DNA of 22,612 nucleotides from Bacillota bacterium. GTDB lineage: Bacteria > Bacillota > Clostridia > Tissierellales > Peptoniphilaceae. Under the pieces are notes generated by a model. It did no database searches. It worked only from the letters and a program-made list of their open reading frames with translations, and was not told where the DNA came from. This document shows positions 15,524 through 22,612 of the stretch, in pieces. A program made the translations under genes and the position numbers. The first letter of the stretch is position 1, and the number at the start of each line of letters is the position of its first letter. The DNA is taken from contig JAEXCD010000035.1 in assembly GCA_023393715.1 (NCBI GenBank), positions 1 through 22,612 on the forward strand, in the 5' to 3' direction.

Positions 15524-16321
15524 TTACACGAGAATTTGAACCTCGTACATGGCATCGGCCCAGTCGACCAGATTGTCCTCAAACTCCAGAGCCAGAATGA
15601 CACCCTTTGTGGGCAGACCGGTAAAGTATGCCCTGAAAAGCTCCGTATCCCAGCGCTCCTTGAGAATGGGGGTGCGAAAGCAGATAAATTCGCCCGCGGG
15701 GATTACCTGAATATCCCGACAAATGTGGTCGGGCCGGGATTTGGTGTAGATAAAGTAGGATGTGGGCCGAAATTTCCCGAAAGCCAGATCTTCGATGCGA
15801 AGGCGATAACCGTACTGCCTGCGGTAGTGCAGATCGCTGTAGGGGGCCCGCCCCTTCTTTTCCGCCAGGCGAATCTCCATGTCGCTCAGCGGCTCCGTAG
15901 GGTTGCAGGGCACCTCCAGCACATACCGTTCCGGCTGGTGAATGCGGTAGTAGTCCGTGTGCTCGTTGCCCGTGCCGGTGTAGGTAAAATAATGAATGTA
16001 CCAATCGATATCCTTGATTTGCTCCACCGTCTCATTGATCTGCTCCAGCAGCGCTTCCTTTCGCGCCGTGAGCCGGGGCAGCAGGCCCTTCACAGAGCCC
16101 TCGCGGATAATGGGCTCGATCTCCTCCAGCGACAGGCCGAAGCCCTGGAGATACTTGATGCGGTCGATGATGTGAAATTGGGTGTAGGAATAGTACCGAT
16201 ATCCTGTCTGATCGTTGGTATGGACGGGCTTGAGAATGTTTTTCCGGTCGTAGTAACGGAGCGTCTGTGCGGATACGCCCAGAAGCTTCGCCGTCTCACC
16301 AACCGTGTAATATTCCTTCAT
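15524..16321 (-). CDS. MerR-family transcriptional regulator with GyrI-like effector domain (BmrR/TipA-like)
   Basis: This 265-residue regulator starts with a MerR winged helix: MKEYYTVGETAKLLGVSAQT (1-20), LRYYDRKNILKP (21-32), GYRYYSYTQF and the wing-2 region (40-75). A coiled-coil dimer helix (about 80-112) and a ~145-residue C-terminal effector domain follow, the latter resembling the GyrI-like ligand-binding domain of BmrR-type activators and ending in MYEVQILV. No metal-binding cysteine cluster is seen, so an organic ligand is more likely than a metal. The start is the ATG at 16321, eight bases after AAGGAGG; a GTG at 16354 has no properly spaced ribosome binding site. It is encoded upstream of, and in the same direction as, an operon whose promoter has a 19-bp spacer. 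That operon (PLP enzyme plus amino-acid symporter) is the likely target. Confidence 0.88.
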   Translation of the reverse strand: MKEYYTVGETAKLLGVSAQTLRYYDRKNILKPVHTNDQTGYRYYSYTQFHIIDRIKYLQGFGLSLEEIEPIIREGSVKGLLPRLTARKEALLEQINETVEQIKDIDWYIHYFTYTGTGNEHTDYYRIHQPERYVLEVPCNPTEPLSDMEIRLAEKKGRAPYSDLHYRRQYGYRLRIEDLAFGKFRPTSYFIYTKSRPDHICRDIQVIPAGEFICFRTPILKERWDTELFRAYFTGLPTKGVILALEFEDNLVDWADAMYEVQILV

Positions 16322-16371
16322 AGCGTCCGCCTCCTTAGTGTTCACATCCGTCACCTCCGCCGCGCCCTTTG

Positions 16372-16402
16372 CGGATCAGGGGAGCGTGCTTCGGATCAGG
16401 GG
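16372..16402. repeat. Perfect 11-bp direct repeat between murF and the merR-type gene
   Basis: CGGATCAGGGG occurs at 16372-16382 and again at 16392-16402, exactly 20 bases apart, about two helical turns. It lies in the ~97-base gap between the murF stop and the regulator start, where no sigma-A promoter or terminator is evident. It could be a protein-binding site or a remnant of a short duplication at a module boundary. Confidence 0.6.
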
Positions 16403-16418
16403 GCCTGCCGGGGATGTC

Positions 16419-17801
16419 TCAGCGAGCGGGGGCCGTAATCGGACGGATGCTTTCGACGACCTCCTCCAGGCGAAGCCCGCGCGACGCCTTGACGAGCACC
16501 AGTGTGCTCGGAGAAATCAGGTATTTCGCTTTGTCGACGAGATCCGGCTTGCTTGAAAAATGGAATACGCGATCGGCCGGCATGGTTTCCAAAGCCCCCT
16601 CCATCATGTCCCTGGCCAGGTCGCCGTAGAAGAGGACGTAATCGAAATCCTTCGGCGTCAGGCGACGGCCGCATTCGCGATGGAGCTCGTGCTCGCGTTC
16701 GCCCAGTTCAAGCATGTCGCCCAGAATGGCGATTTTTTTGCGGTATCCGGCGAGAAGCTTTGTCGTTTCAATGGCTTCGTTCAGGCTTTGGGGGTTCGAT
16801 TTATAGCAGTCGATGAACAGATCGAAGCCATCGCAGTGCACGAGCTCGCTGCGCATCGCTGTGGGGTCCTCGACGTGCAGGCCGCGCCGGATTTCATCCT
16901 CGCTCAAGCCGAGCAGCTCGCCGACGATGACGCCGACGGCCGCGTTGTACACCTGGTAGCTTCCGATGAGATTGACGTGCCACCGCGTTCCGTTGAGCAG
17001 GAAGGTATTGCCCGAGGCGTTGGAACGGAGCGGCTCAATGCGGTAATCGACGTCGCCCTGCGTGCCGTAGGTCAGCACCCTCGGGCGGATCGTTCGCGCT
17101 TCCACGGCCCTCCGAAGCACGGGGTCGTCCCCGTTGTACAGGAAAATGCCGCTTTCATCCATCTGTTCCAGAATCTCTAATTTTGCCTGGGCGACATTTT
17201 CGCGCGTCCCGAGAAATTCGAGGTGGACGTCGCCGACGTTCGTAATGACGCCGATATCGGGCTTTGACAGTTCGGCGAGTCGGGCGATTTCGCCAAAATG
17301 GTCCATGCCAAGCTCGAGTACGCCGATCTCCGTGTCCTCATCGAGATCGACGAGCGTTCGGGGGACGCCGATCTGATTATTGAGATTGCCGATGGTTTTT
17401 TTCGTTCGATAGTGCTCCGATAAGACGGAGTTCAGGATGTCCTTCGTCGTCGTCTTGCCGTTTGAGCCGGTAATGCCAATGATTTTGGCGGAAAGCGAGG
17501 CGCGGTATTCGCACGCCAGCTGATGAAAAGCGTTCATCGTATCCTCAACGCGCAAAAAACAGTGCTCGCCGTCGGTTTCGTGATGTGCATCGACAAAGGA
17601 AGCGGCCGCACCCTTTTCAAAGGCCGCATCCATGAAGCGATGTCCGTCGAGGCGTGCGCCGATCAGCGGAATATAGATATCCCCCTCGCGAATCGTTCTC
17701 GTATCGGTGGAGATTCCCCGAATAGGCTGATCCGCTTTTTCGGGATGAGTCAGCGTTGCTCCGGCAAAGCGGGCGATGGATCCCAAGGTTTGTTTTTTCA
17801 T
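16419..17801 (-). CDS. murF: MurF, UDP-MurNAc-tripeptide--D-alanyl-D-alanine ligase
   Basis: This ATP-dependent Mur ligase adds D-Ala-D-Ala to UDP-MurNAc-tripeptide, the last cytoplasmic step of the stem peptide. It has 460 residues. The N-terminal substrate domain contains STDTRTIREGDIYIPLIG (31-48). The ATP loop is ITGSNGKTTTKD (110-121), followed by GNLNNQIGVPRTL (138-150) and ELGMDHFGEIARL (163-175). The C-terminal ligase domain includes DCYKSNPQS (331-339) and VLVKASRG. Two usual ATP-contact motifs are altered: the common GxHNVxNA reads GSYQVYNA (280-287) and YNANP reads YKSNP. The ATG overlaps the ddl stop by four bases (ATGA), so ddl and murF form an operon that makes D-Ala-D-Ala and then attaches it. 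No terminator is evident before the merR-type gene downstream. Confidence 0.93.
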   Translation of the reverse strand: MKKQTLGSIARFAGATLTHPEKADQPIRGISTDTRTIREGDIYIPLIGARLDGHRFMDAAFEKGAAASFVDAHHETDGEHCFLRVEDTMNAFHQLACEYRASLSAKIIGITGSNGKTTTKDILNSVLSEHYRTKKTIGNLNNQIGVPRTLVDLDEDTEIGVLELGMDHFGEIARLAELSKPDIGVITNVGDVHLEFLGTRENVAQAKLEILEQMDESGIFLYNGDDPVLRRAVEARTIRPRVLTYGTQGDVDYRIEPLRSNASGNTFLLNGTRWHVNLIGSYQVYNAAVGVIVGELLGLSEDEIRRGLHVEDPTAMRSELVHCDGFDLFIDCYKSNPQSLNEAIETTKLLAGYRKKIAILGDMLELGEREHELHRECGRRLTPKDFDYVLFYGDLARDMMEGALETMPADRVFHFSSKPDLVDKAKYLISPSTLVLVKASRGLRLEEVVESIRPITAPAR

Positions 17802-18874
17802 TTCTGCCCCCAGGTCGTTTCAATGGACGCCCGACGCTGTGCGGATTCCTCCGCGTAGGCGATGATGGCGTCGAGGTACTCGGGGAAGGTCATATCGGTT
17901 AATGCCGTCCAGAGCTTGGAGGCCAATGAGGTCGGCGTCATGCCGGGCATCGTATTGATCTCGTTGACGAAAAAGTTCTCATCCTTATCCATGAAGATAT
18001 CGACGCGGGCCAGACCCTCGCAGCCTGCTGCGTGGTAGGCTCTCAGCGCCAGCTCCCGAAGCTGATTTGTCTTCTCCTCCGACAGCGGATGCGGCACGTT
18101 TTCGACGGTTTGCCGGTCGTTGTATTTTGCCGTATAATCCAGCATCTCGCGCGTTGTCGTATAGCTGCCGGGTCTGGAGGCCTTCGCGTCCGCGTTTCCG
18201 AGGATCGAGACCTCCAGCTCACATCCGGTGATTTCCTCCTCGATGACGATGCGCTGATCGTAGCGGAATGCGTTTTCGATCGCTTCCCGAAGCGTGTGCT
18301 CCGTGGCGCGCATGACCCCGACCGACGAGCCGTTATTGGCGGGCTTCACGAAGCAGGACGGGCCGCATTGTTCGACAATGGAGGGAAACAGCACGTCCGG
18401 ATCGGCGTTCGCATATTCGGAACGCGTCAGAACGACGAAGCGGGCCTCGGGGATGCCGCAGTCGCGGAAAACGTGGTTGGCAAAGCCCTTATCCATGCAA
18501 AGCGCGCTGGCGGTCAGACCGGCTCCGACGTAGGGGATGCCGAGCATCTGTAAAAAGCCCTGAATTTCGCCGTCTTCACCGGTTTGCCCGTGAATGACGG
18601 GGAAGGCGACCGCCTGATCCAGCTGTGCGGCAAAGCGGCAGAAGTCGGCAATCGATTCAAGACGAGACAGCGAGGAGGTTCGAATGAGGTCCTCGGGCTT
18701 TTCAAGGGGCGCGGTAATCTCGCCAAGAGGCAGAAAGCGGCCCTGCTTGTCGAGATAGACGCCGTAAACCCGATAGCGGGACCGATCTAATTCATTGAGT
18801 ACGTTGCGGGCACTGCGCAGGGAAATCTCATGTTCCGTGCTTCGTCCGCCGAACAGGACGATAATATTTTTCAA
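17798..18874 (-). CDS. ddl: D-alanine--D-alanine ligase
   Basis: This ATP-grasp enzyme joins two D-alanines for the peptidoglycan stem. It has 358 residues from the proposed TTG start. Key motifs are FGGRSTEHEIS (8-18, with the catalytic Glu14), HGQTGEDGEIQG (95-106), FVKPANNGSSVGV (175-187, with the active-site Ser183), the omega-loop MLDYTAKY (244-251) and NEINTMPGMTPTS (304-316). The tyrosine in the omega loop is the D-Ala-D-Ala type; VanA-like D-lactate ligases lack it. TTG at 18874 is preceded by AAGGAG with six bases' spacing. The upstream in-frame GTG (18887-18889) would place that Shine-Dalgarno inside the gene and is unlikely. The gene has its own predicted promoter and overlaps murF by four bases. 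Confidence 0.94.
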   Translation of the reverse strand: MKNIIVLFGGRSTEHEISLRSARNVLNELDRSRYRVYGVYLDKQGRFLPLGEITAPLEKPEDLIRTSSLSRLESIADFCRFAAQLDQAVAFPVIHGQTGEDGEIQGFLQMLGIPYVGAGLTASALCMDKGFANHVFRDCGIPEARFVVLTRSEYANADPDVLFPSIVEQCGPSCFVKPANNGSSVGVMRATEHTLREAIENAFRYDQRIVIEEEITGCELEVSILGNADAKASRPGSYTTTREMLDYTAKYNDRQTVENVPHPLSEEKTNQLRELALRAYHAAGCEGLARVDIFMDKDENFFVNEINTMPGMTPTSLASKLWTALTDMTFPEYLDAIIAYAEESAQRRASIETTWGQK

Positions 18875-18921
18875 AACAAGCTCCTTCACATACCCTGTCG
18901 GGCGCGTTTATTTTCCTTTTC

Positions 18922-18949
18922 ATTATAGCGAAATCGACGCGTTCATCAA
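18922..18949 (-). promoter_or_regulatory. Predicted sigma-A promoter of ddl-murF
   Basis: On the minus strand TTGATG (18944-18949) and a perfect TATAAT (18922-18927) are 16 bases apart, about 48 bases before the ddl TTG. It is back to back with the rpmE promoter. Confidence 0.75.
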
Positions 18950-18998
18950 ACCCCGATCCCGCAGGAGCGCTGAATCCGGCAGAGATTGAAGAAAATAA

Positions 18999-19027
18999 TT
19001 GTCAACGATGACGTCCCATGATATAAT
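18999..19027 (+). promoter_or_regulatory. Strong predicted sigma-A promoter of rpmE
   Basis: TTGTCA (18999-19004) and a perfect TATAAT (19022-19027) are 17 bases apart, with TGA directly before the -10 giving an extended element. This is the best promoter match in the window and fits a highly expressed ribosomal protein gene. The leader would be about 40 bases. Confidence 0.85.
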
Positions 19028-19073
19028 CGTGAGGCTATGGAAGCGATCAAGTGACGGAGAGAGGTGAGGAAGA

Positions 19074-19277
19074 GTGAAAAAGGATATCCATCCGGATTAT
19101 TACGAGAATGCGACCGTCGTATGCGCCTGCGGAAATACGTTCACGACAGGTTCGACGAAGGAAAGCCTTAAAGTCGAAGTCTGCTCGGAATGCCATCCGT
19201 TTTATACTGGTAAACAGAAGTTCGCCGAGCGCGGTGGCCGAGTCGAGCGGTTCAAGAAAAAGTACAACATGGATTGA
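19074..19277 (+). CDS. rpmE: 50S ribosomal protein bL31 (zinc-binding type)
   Basis: This is a 67-residue large-subunit protein that contributes to the bridge between subunits. The four zinc ligands of the C+ form are present: C17 and C19 (CAC), C37 and C40 (CSEC). The typical HPFYTGKQKF (41-50) and GGRVERFKKKY follow. It therefore needs zinc and is not the zinc-free paralog induced on starvation. It starts at GTG 19074 with GAGGTGAGG at 19061-19069. It has its own promoter and a terminator right after, so most transcripts should be monocistronic, although the yqhQ-prmC-prfA run begins only a few bases beyond. Confidence 0.97.
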   Translation: MKKDIHPDYYENATVVCACGNTFTTGSTKESLKVEVCSECHPFYTGKQKFAERGGRVERFKKKYNMD

Positions 19278-19286
19278 GTCCACGCG

Positions 19287-19316
19287 AAAGATCAGCCATC
19301 GGCTGGTCTTTTTTTC
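19287..19316 (+). terminator. Rho-independent terminator after rpmE
   Basis: A ten-pair stem (AAGATCAGCC with GGCTGGTCTT, one G-T pair) has the loop ATC and runs into seven or more T's. It ends about 26 bases before the proposed yqhQ start, with no promoter visible between, so some read-through is likely needed for the downstream genes. Confidence 0.88.
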
Positions 19317-19341
19317 TTTTCATCGAGTTAGGGGGGCATCT

Positions 19342-20307
19342 TTGGACAGACAAACAAATATGCGGGAAAAGGTGCGGCAGACGGAGGTAAAATATACGAC
19401 CATCGGCGGACAGGCGCTGCTGGAGGGGATTTTAATGAAAGGTCCCTTTGAAACGGCAATTGCGACGCGGTCGGCGGACGGAACGATCTGTCTGAAAACG
19501 GAACCGGTGAGCGGACTGGCGAAGACCTACCCGGTTTTTCGGAAGCCGTTTTTTCGGGGGATCGCGGCCCTGGTCGATTCCATGACGCGCGGCATGAAGG
19601 CCATCGAATATTCCGCGGAGCAGGCGGGCGAACTCGGCGAGGATGAAAAGCCCGGCCTTCTGGAAAAGCTTCTTGGGAAGCGGCGCGCCGAGAAGGTCGA
19701 GTCGACGGTCATGACGGTCGTTTTGGCGGCGGCGGTCATCGGGTTGTTTTTTTTCCTCCCTACCTGGGTAACAAGCTGGATGAAGCCTGTTTTGCCCAAT
19801 GTCGTGCTGCTCAACCTGTTTGAAGGGGTTTTGCGCGTGCTGTTCTTTTTGGGTTATGTGTGGGCCATCAGCCGCATTCCGGAATTGAAGCGCGTGTTCA
19901 TGTATCACGGAGCAGAGCATAAGTCGATCGCCTGCTACGAGCACGGAGAAGAACTGACGGTAGAGAATGTGCGAAAATATCCGCGGCTGCATCCGCGCTG
20001 CGGGACGAGCTTCTTGGCGAACCTCGTGCTGCTGTCAGCGATTCTGCTGAGCTTTTTCGGCTGGCCAAACCCGTTGCTTCGGCTTTTGATTCGCCTGCTT
20101 ATTCTGCCCGTTCTGATTGGACTGACCTATGAGCTGAATCTGTGGATGGGGCGAAACAGCAACGCGTTTTCGCGCCTCATGCAAAAGCCGGGGCTGTTCG
20201 TTCAGCGCGTGGCGACGGTTCGCGAACCGTCGGACGACATGATCGAGGTGGCGATTGAGGCGCTGAAGGCGGTGATTCCGGAGGATGCGGAGGCGGACCG
20301 ATGGTGA
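19342..20307 (+). CDS. yqhQ: YqhQ-like DUF1385 membrane protein
   Basis: This 321-residue member of the DUF1385 family is close in length to Bacillus YqhQ. Function is not established; the conserved His and Cys residues suggest a metal-linked role, but that is inference. Conserved motifs are IGGQALLEGILMKGP (21-35), a basic HRG-type stretch before the first helix, YHGAEHKSIACYEHGE (188-203) and HPRCGTSFLANL (217-228). Hydrophobic segments lie at about 122-140, 158-176, 224-241 and 246-262. The likely start is TTG 19342 with AGGGGGG five bases upstream; the next ATG (19360) has no ribosome binding site. It overlaps prmC by seven bases. The grouping rpmE-yqhQ-prmC-prfA recurs in Bacillota. Confidence 0.9.
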   Translation: MDRQTNMREKVRQTEVKYTTIGGQALLEGILMKGPFETAIATRSADGTICLKTEPVSGLAKTYPVFRKPFFRGIAALVDSMTRGMKAIEYSAEQAGELGEDEKPGLLEKLLGKRRAEKVESTVMTVVLAAAVIGLFFFLPTWVTSWMKPVLPNVVLLNLFEGVLRVLFFLGYVWAISRIPELKRVFMYHGAEHKSIACYEHGEELTVENVRKYPRLHPRCGTSFLANLVLLSAILLSFFGWPNPLLRLLIRLLILPVLIGLTYELNLWMGRNSNAFSRLMQKPGLFVQRVATVREPSDDMIEVAIEALKAVIPEDAEADRW

Positions 20308-21152
20308 TCGGCGAGCTGCTCCGCACATGGCCGGATGAACAGGCCGTTGTGGCACTGAGCTATTTATTGAATGAAAGCCCCGGCAGCGTCCGGGCCAGGC
20401 AGCACCGGATGCTGCCGGAGAAGGTGGCGGAGGAATTTCACCGGATTCATCGGCTTCGGGAGACAGGATATCCGCTTCAATATGCGATCGGCCGCTGGAA
20501 TTTTTACGGGCGGGATTTTTTGACGGATCCCCGGGCGCTGATTCCGCGGCCGGAAACGGAGCTGTTGGTCGAAAAAATGGTTCGGGACGGGGTCGACGGC
20601 TGTCTCATTGCGGACGTCGGCACGGGCAGCGGGATTCTTCCGCTGACACTCGTCCGGGAGACGCGGTGCCGGCTCGTCATTGGTCTGGACCTGTCGGCGG
20701 AGGCGCTGTCGCTCGCAAGGGAGAACGAGGCGTACCTGAATCGGACGGGCGAGCCCGTCGCGGCCGCGCGCATTGCATGGCGGCAGTCGGATCTGCTGGA
20801 GGCGCTGGAGGGCGCGGCGGATGTCATTTGCTCGAATCCGCCCTATATTCCGGAAACGGAGCGGGGAAAATTGCAGCGGGAGCTGGACTACGAGCCGGAG
20901 ATGGCGCTGTATGCCGGCGCGGACGGTATGGCCGTGTACCGGAGGCTGATCATTCAGGCCGCGGATAAATTGACGAAAAACGGACGGCTTTATCTGGAAA
21001 TCGGCGACGGACAGGGCGCGCCCATTCGGGCGGAAATGGAGCGCGCGGGCTTTGTGGATGTCGTTTTGCAGCGCGATTTCTCCGACCGGGAGCGTATTGT
21101 CTCGGGTCGGCTGGGGAAACACACGGGAGAGAATACATGTTTGAGAATTTGA
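20301..21152 (+). CDS. prmC: Peptide chain release factor N5-glutamine methyltransferase
   Basis: PrmC (HemK) uses S-adenosylmethionine to methylate the glutamine of the GGQ motif in release factors, which speeds peptide release. It has 283 residues. The N-terminal helical recognition domain (about 1-75) is followed by the Rossmann methyltransferase. Motifs are IPRPETELLV (81-90), the SAM loop DVGTGSG (105-111), GLDLSAEAL (128-136) and the catalytic NPPY (179-182) that positions the glutamine amide. GGAGG (20289-20293) precedes ATG 20301. It overlaps yqhQ by seven bases and prfA by 16. Its substrate, the GGQ of RF1, is encoded in the very next gene, so enzyme and substrate should be made together. 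Confidence 0.96.
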   Translation: MVIGELLRTWPDEQAVVALSYLLNESPGSVRARQHRMLPEKVAEEFHRIHRLRETGYPLQYAIGRWNFYGRDFLTDPRALIPRPETELLVEKMVRDGVDGCLIADVGTGSGILPLTLVRETRCRLVIGLDLSAEALSLARENEAYLNRTGEPVAAARIAWRQSDLLEALEGAADVICSNPPYIPETERGKLQRELDYEPEMALYAGADGMAVYRRLIIQAADKLTKNGRLYLEIGDGQGAPIRAEMERAGFVDVVLQRDFSDRERIVSGRLGKHTGENTCLRI

Positions 21153-22216
21153 AAAACATCAGTGAAAAAATGCGGCAGTACGAGCTTCGCTTAGCGGATG
21201 CGGATCTGCTGTCCAATATGAATGAGTGGCGGCAGGTCAACCGGGAGTATTCGGATTTGAAGCCGCTCTCGGAGGCGTATGCGCGCTATTCCAGGGCGGT
21301 GGAGGCGATCGACGAGGACCGCGCCATGCTGGAGGAGGAAACCGAACAGGAGCTGCAGCAGATGCTCCGCGAGGATTTGGCGGCCAATATTGAGCTGCGC
21401 GATCAGCTGGAGCAGGAGCTGAAGCTGCTGCTTCTGCCGAAGGATCCGAATGACCATAAAAATGTTCTGGTCGAAATCCGCGGCGGCGTCGGCGGAGATG
21501 AGGCCTGTCTGTTTGCGGCGGATTTATACCGCATGTACCACATGTACGCCGATAAACAGGGGTATAAGACGGAGGAGCTCAGCTACCAGGATCAGGGACT
21601 CGGCGGCATCAAGGAAGCCGTCTTTATGGTCAAGGGCGAGGGCGCCTATTCCCGTCTGAAGTACGAGTCGGGCGTACACCGCGTGCAGCGCGTGCCCGAA
21701 ACGGAATCCAGCGGGCGCATTCATACGTCGACGGCGACGGTAGCGGTGCTTCCGGAGGCGGAGGACGTCGATATCGAGATCGATCCCAACGAGGTACGCG
21801 TGGACGTGTTCCGCGCGAGCGGACACGGCGGGCAATGCGTCAATACGACGGACTCGGCCGTTCGCCTCACGCACCTCCCGACGGGGATCGTCGTTTCCTG
21901 TCAGGACGAAAAGAGCCAGCTGAAAAACAAGGAAAAGGCGATGCAGGTTTTGCGCGCGCGCCTGTACGACCGAATGCTGGAGGAACAGCAAAAGGAAATC
22001 TCTGCGGATCGGAAATCGCAGGTGGGTACGGGGGATCGCTCCGAGCGCATTCGAACCTACAATTTTCCTCAGGGACGTGTGACGGATCACCGCATTAACC
22101 GCACGGTCTACCAGCTTCAGGGGTATCTGGACGGCGACATTCAGGAAATGATCGATGCGTTGATCACCGAGGATCAGGTAAAAAAGCTGGCTCTGGTTTC
22201 GGAGCAGCAGAACTGA
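21137..22216 (+). CDS. prfA: Peptide chain release factor 1
   Basis: RF1 recognises the stop codons UAA and UAG and triggers release of the finished protein. It has 359 residues, the standard length. The N-terminal helical domain (1-105) leads into GGVGGDEACLFAADL (116-130). The codon-recognition tripeptide is PET (187-189), the form found in RF1 rather than the SPF of RF2. The catalytic GHGGQ (229-233) carries the methylated Gln233, followed by CVNTTDSAVRLTHLPTG. GGGAGAGA before ATG 21137 is inside the end of prmC. The absence of an SPF tripeptide and of the RF2-type internal frameshift also supports RF1. Confidence 0.97.
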   Translation: MFENLKNISEKMRQYELRLADADLLSNMNEWRQVNREYSDLKPLSEAYARYSRAVEAIDEDRAMLEEETEQELQQMLREDLAANIELRDQLEQELKLLLLPKDPNDHKNVLVEIRGGVGGDEACLFAADLYRMYHMYADKQGYKTEELSYQDQGLGGIKEAVFMVKGEGAYSRLKYESGVHRVQRVPETESSGRIHTSTATVAVLPEAEDVDIEIDPNEVRVDVFRASGHGGQCVNTTDSAVRLTHLPTGIVVSCQDEKSQLKNKEKAMQVLRARLYDRMLEEQQKEISADRKSQVGTGDRSERIRTYNFPQGRVTDHRINRTVYQLQGYLDGDIQEMIDALITEDQVKKLALVSEQQN

Positions 22217-22266
22217 CCGGGGCGCAGGAGGCGAAAAACGGCATAAAAAACAGGAGGAGGAAGACC

Positions 22267-22612
22267 ATGACACGTGTAGACGAGCGCTTTTCGGAAGCGG
22301 CCCGACGGCTGCTCCAGCATGGCTTTTTGGAGGCGGATGTTCCCGGAGCCCAAGTGCGTCCGAGGTGGGAGGACGGTGTGCCGGCGCGGACAAAGTATCT
22401 TCCGCAGCAGGTGTTTTCCTATGAACCGGGGGAGGTACCGCTGATTCACTACCGCCGCATCGCGTGGAAAACGGCGATTCGCGAGCTGCTGTGGATTTAT
22501 CAGGATCATTCGAATGACGTGCAGCTTTTGAAGGAAAAATACAATGTGCATTATTGGGATTCCTGGCAGGATGAAAAGGGGACGCTGGGAACGGCCTACG
22601 GCTACCAGATCG
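22267..22612 (+). CDS. thyA: Thymidylate synthase ThyA, N-terminal part (3' end outside window)
   Basis: Only the first 115 codons are present. The frame has no stop and runs off the window. AGGAGGAGG (22252-22260) lies six bases before ATG 22267. The encoded sequence matches the N-terminal part of the ThyA type, which converts dUMP to dTMP with methylene-tetrahydrofolate: VRPRWEDGVPARTKY, then a Y-R-R-I-A-W-K-T-A-I-R-E-L-L-W-I-Y-Q stretch, then YWDSWQDEKGTLGTAYGYQI, the GxAYGYQ segment near the folate and dUMP site. The catalytic cysteine is beyond the window end. It follows prfA by about 50 bases and may be in the same transcript. The flavin-dependent ThyX does not fit this sequence. Confidence 0.9.
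   Translation, partial: MTRVDERFSEAARRLLQHGFLEADVPGAQVRPRWEDGVPARTKYLPQQVFSYEPGEVPLIHYRRIAWKTAIRELLWIYQDHSNDVQLLKEKYNVHYWDSWQDEKGTLGTAYGYQI

Noticed and set aside
15407..16438. A 343-codon open frame on the plus strand opposite the merR-type gene
   Set aside because: It runs through the terminator hairpin and opposite a well-conserved regulator, with no domain seen.
18875..18889. GTG at 18887-18889 as the ddl start
   Set aside because: It has no ribosome binding site and the AAGGAG that fits TTG 18874 would then lie inside the gene.

Overview
The window looks like a GC-rich chromosomal segment of a Gram-positive bacterium of the Bacillota, most likely from the Clostridia/Tissierellia side. 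The evidence is gene content: a GdpP cyclic-di-AMP phosphodiesterase beside rplI and the replicative helicase, a DnaD-domain protein with a DnaI/DnaC-type loader, YqhQ (DUF1385), a MocR-type regulator facing pdxS, and strong AGGAGG-type ribosome binding sites. I cannot name the genus. There is no rRNA, tRNA, CRISPR array, transposase or phage gene. The content is mostly core housekeeping, with one small accessory-looking module in the middle.

Region 1 (1-6719, plus strand) is one tightly packed run: the end of a DUF2232/YybS membrane protein, gdpP, rplI, dnaB helicase, a GNAT acetyltransferase, a DnaD-domain primosome protein and a DnaI/DnaC-like AAA+ ATPase. Most of these genes overlap or lie within a few bases of each other, so c-di-AMP turnover, a ribosomal protein and three parts of the helicase-loading machinery are probably co-transcribed. 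Region 2 (6814-9929, plus) holds a stand-alone NAD(P)HX epimerase, then serS behind its own sigma-A-like promoter, then murG one base later. A very long bidirectional terminator (9975-10020) ends this run.

Region 3 (10049-12395) is the vitamin B6 locus: pdxS (minus) and a divergent MocR/PdxR-type regulator. They share a compact promoter region with two near-identical 13-bp direct repeats, placed to activate pdxS and repress the regulator. No pdxT is present, and the regulator has Arg where the PLP-binding Lys is expected.

Region 4 (12547-16321, minus) is a module of a BmrR-like MerR regulator, a trans-sulfuration-family PLP enzyme and an AGCS sodium/amino-acid symporter. The enzyme-transporter operon has a promoter with the 19-bp spacer typical of MerR-activated promoters. 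In the stretch I counted, the symporter's alanine codons differ sharply from those of core genes, which suggests acquisition from elsewhere.

Region 5 (16419-18874, minus) is ddl-murF, the D-Ala-D-Ala branch of peptidoglycan synthesis; ddl appears to start at TTG. Region 6 (19074-22612, plus) is rpmE with its own promoter and terminator, then yqhQ, prmC, prfA and the start of thyA. PrmC methylates the GGQ glutamine of the release factor encoded immediately downstream.

I found no clearly new biological system. The points most worth following are the MerR-type operon with an unusual trans-sulfuration enzyme, the regulator lacking the PLP lysine, and the solitary pdxS.
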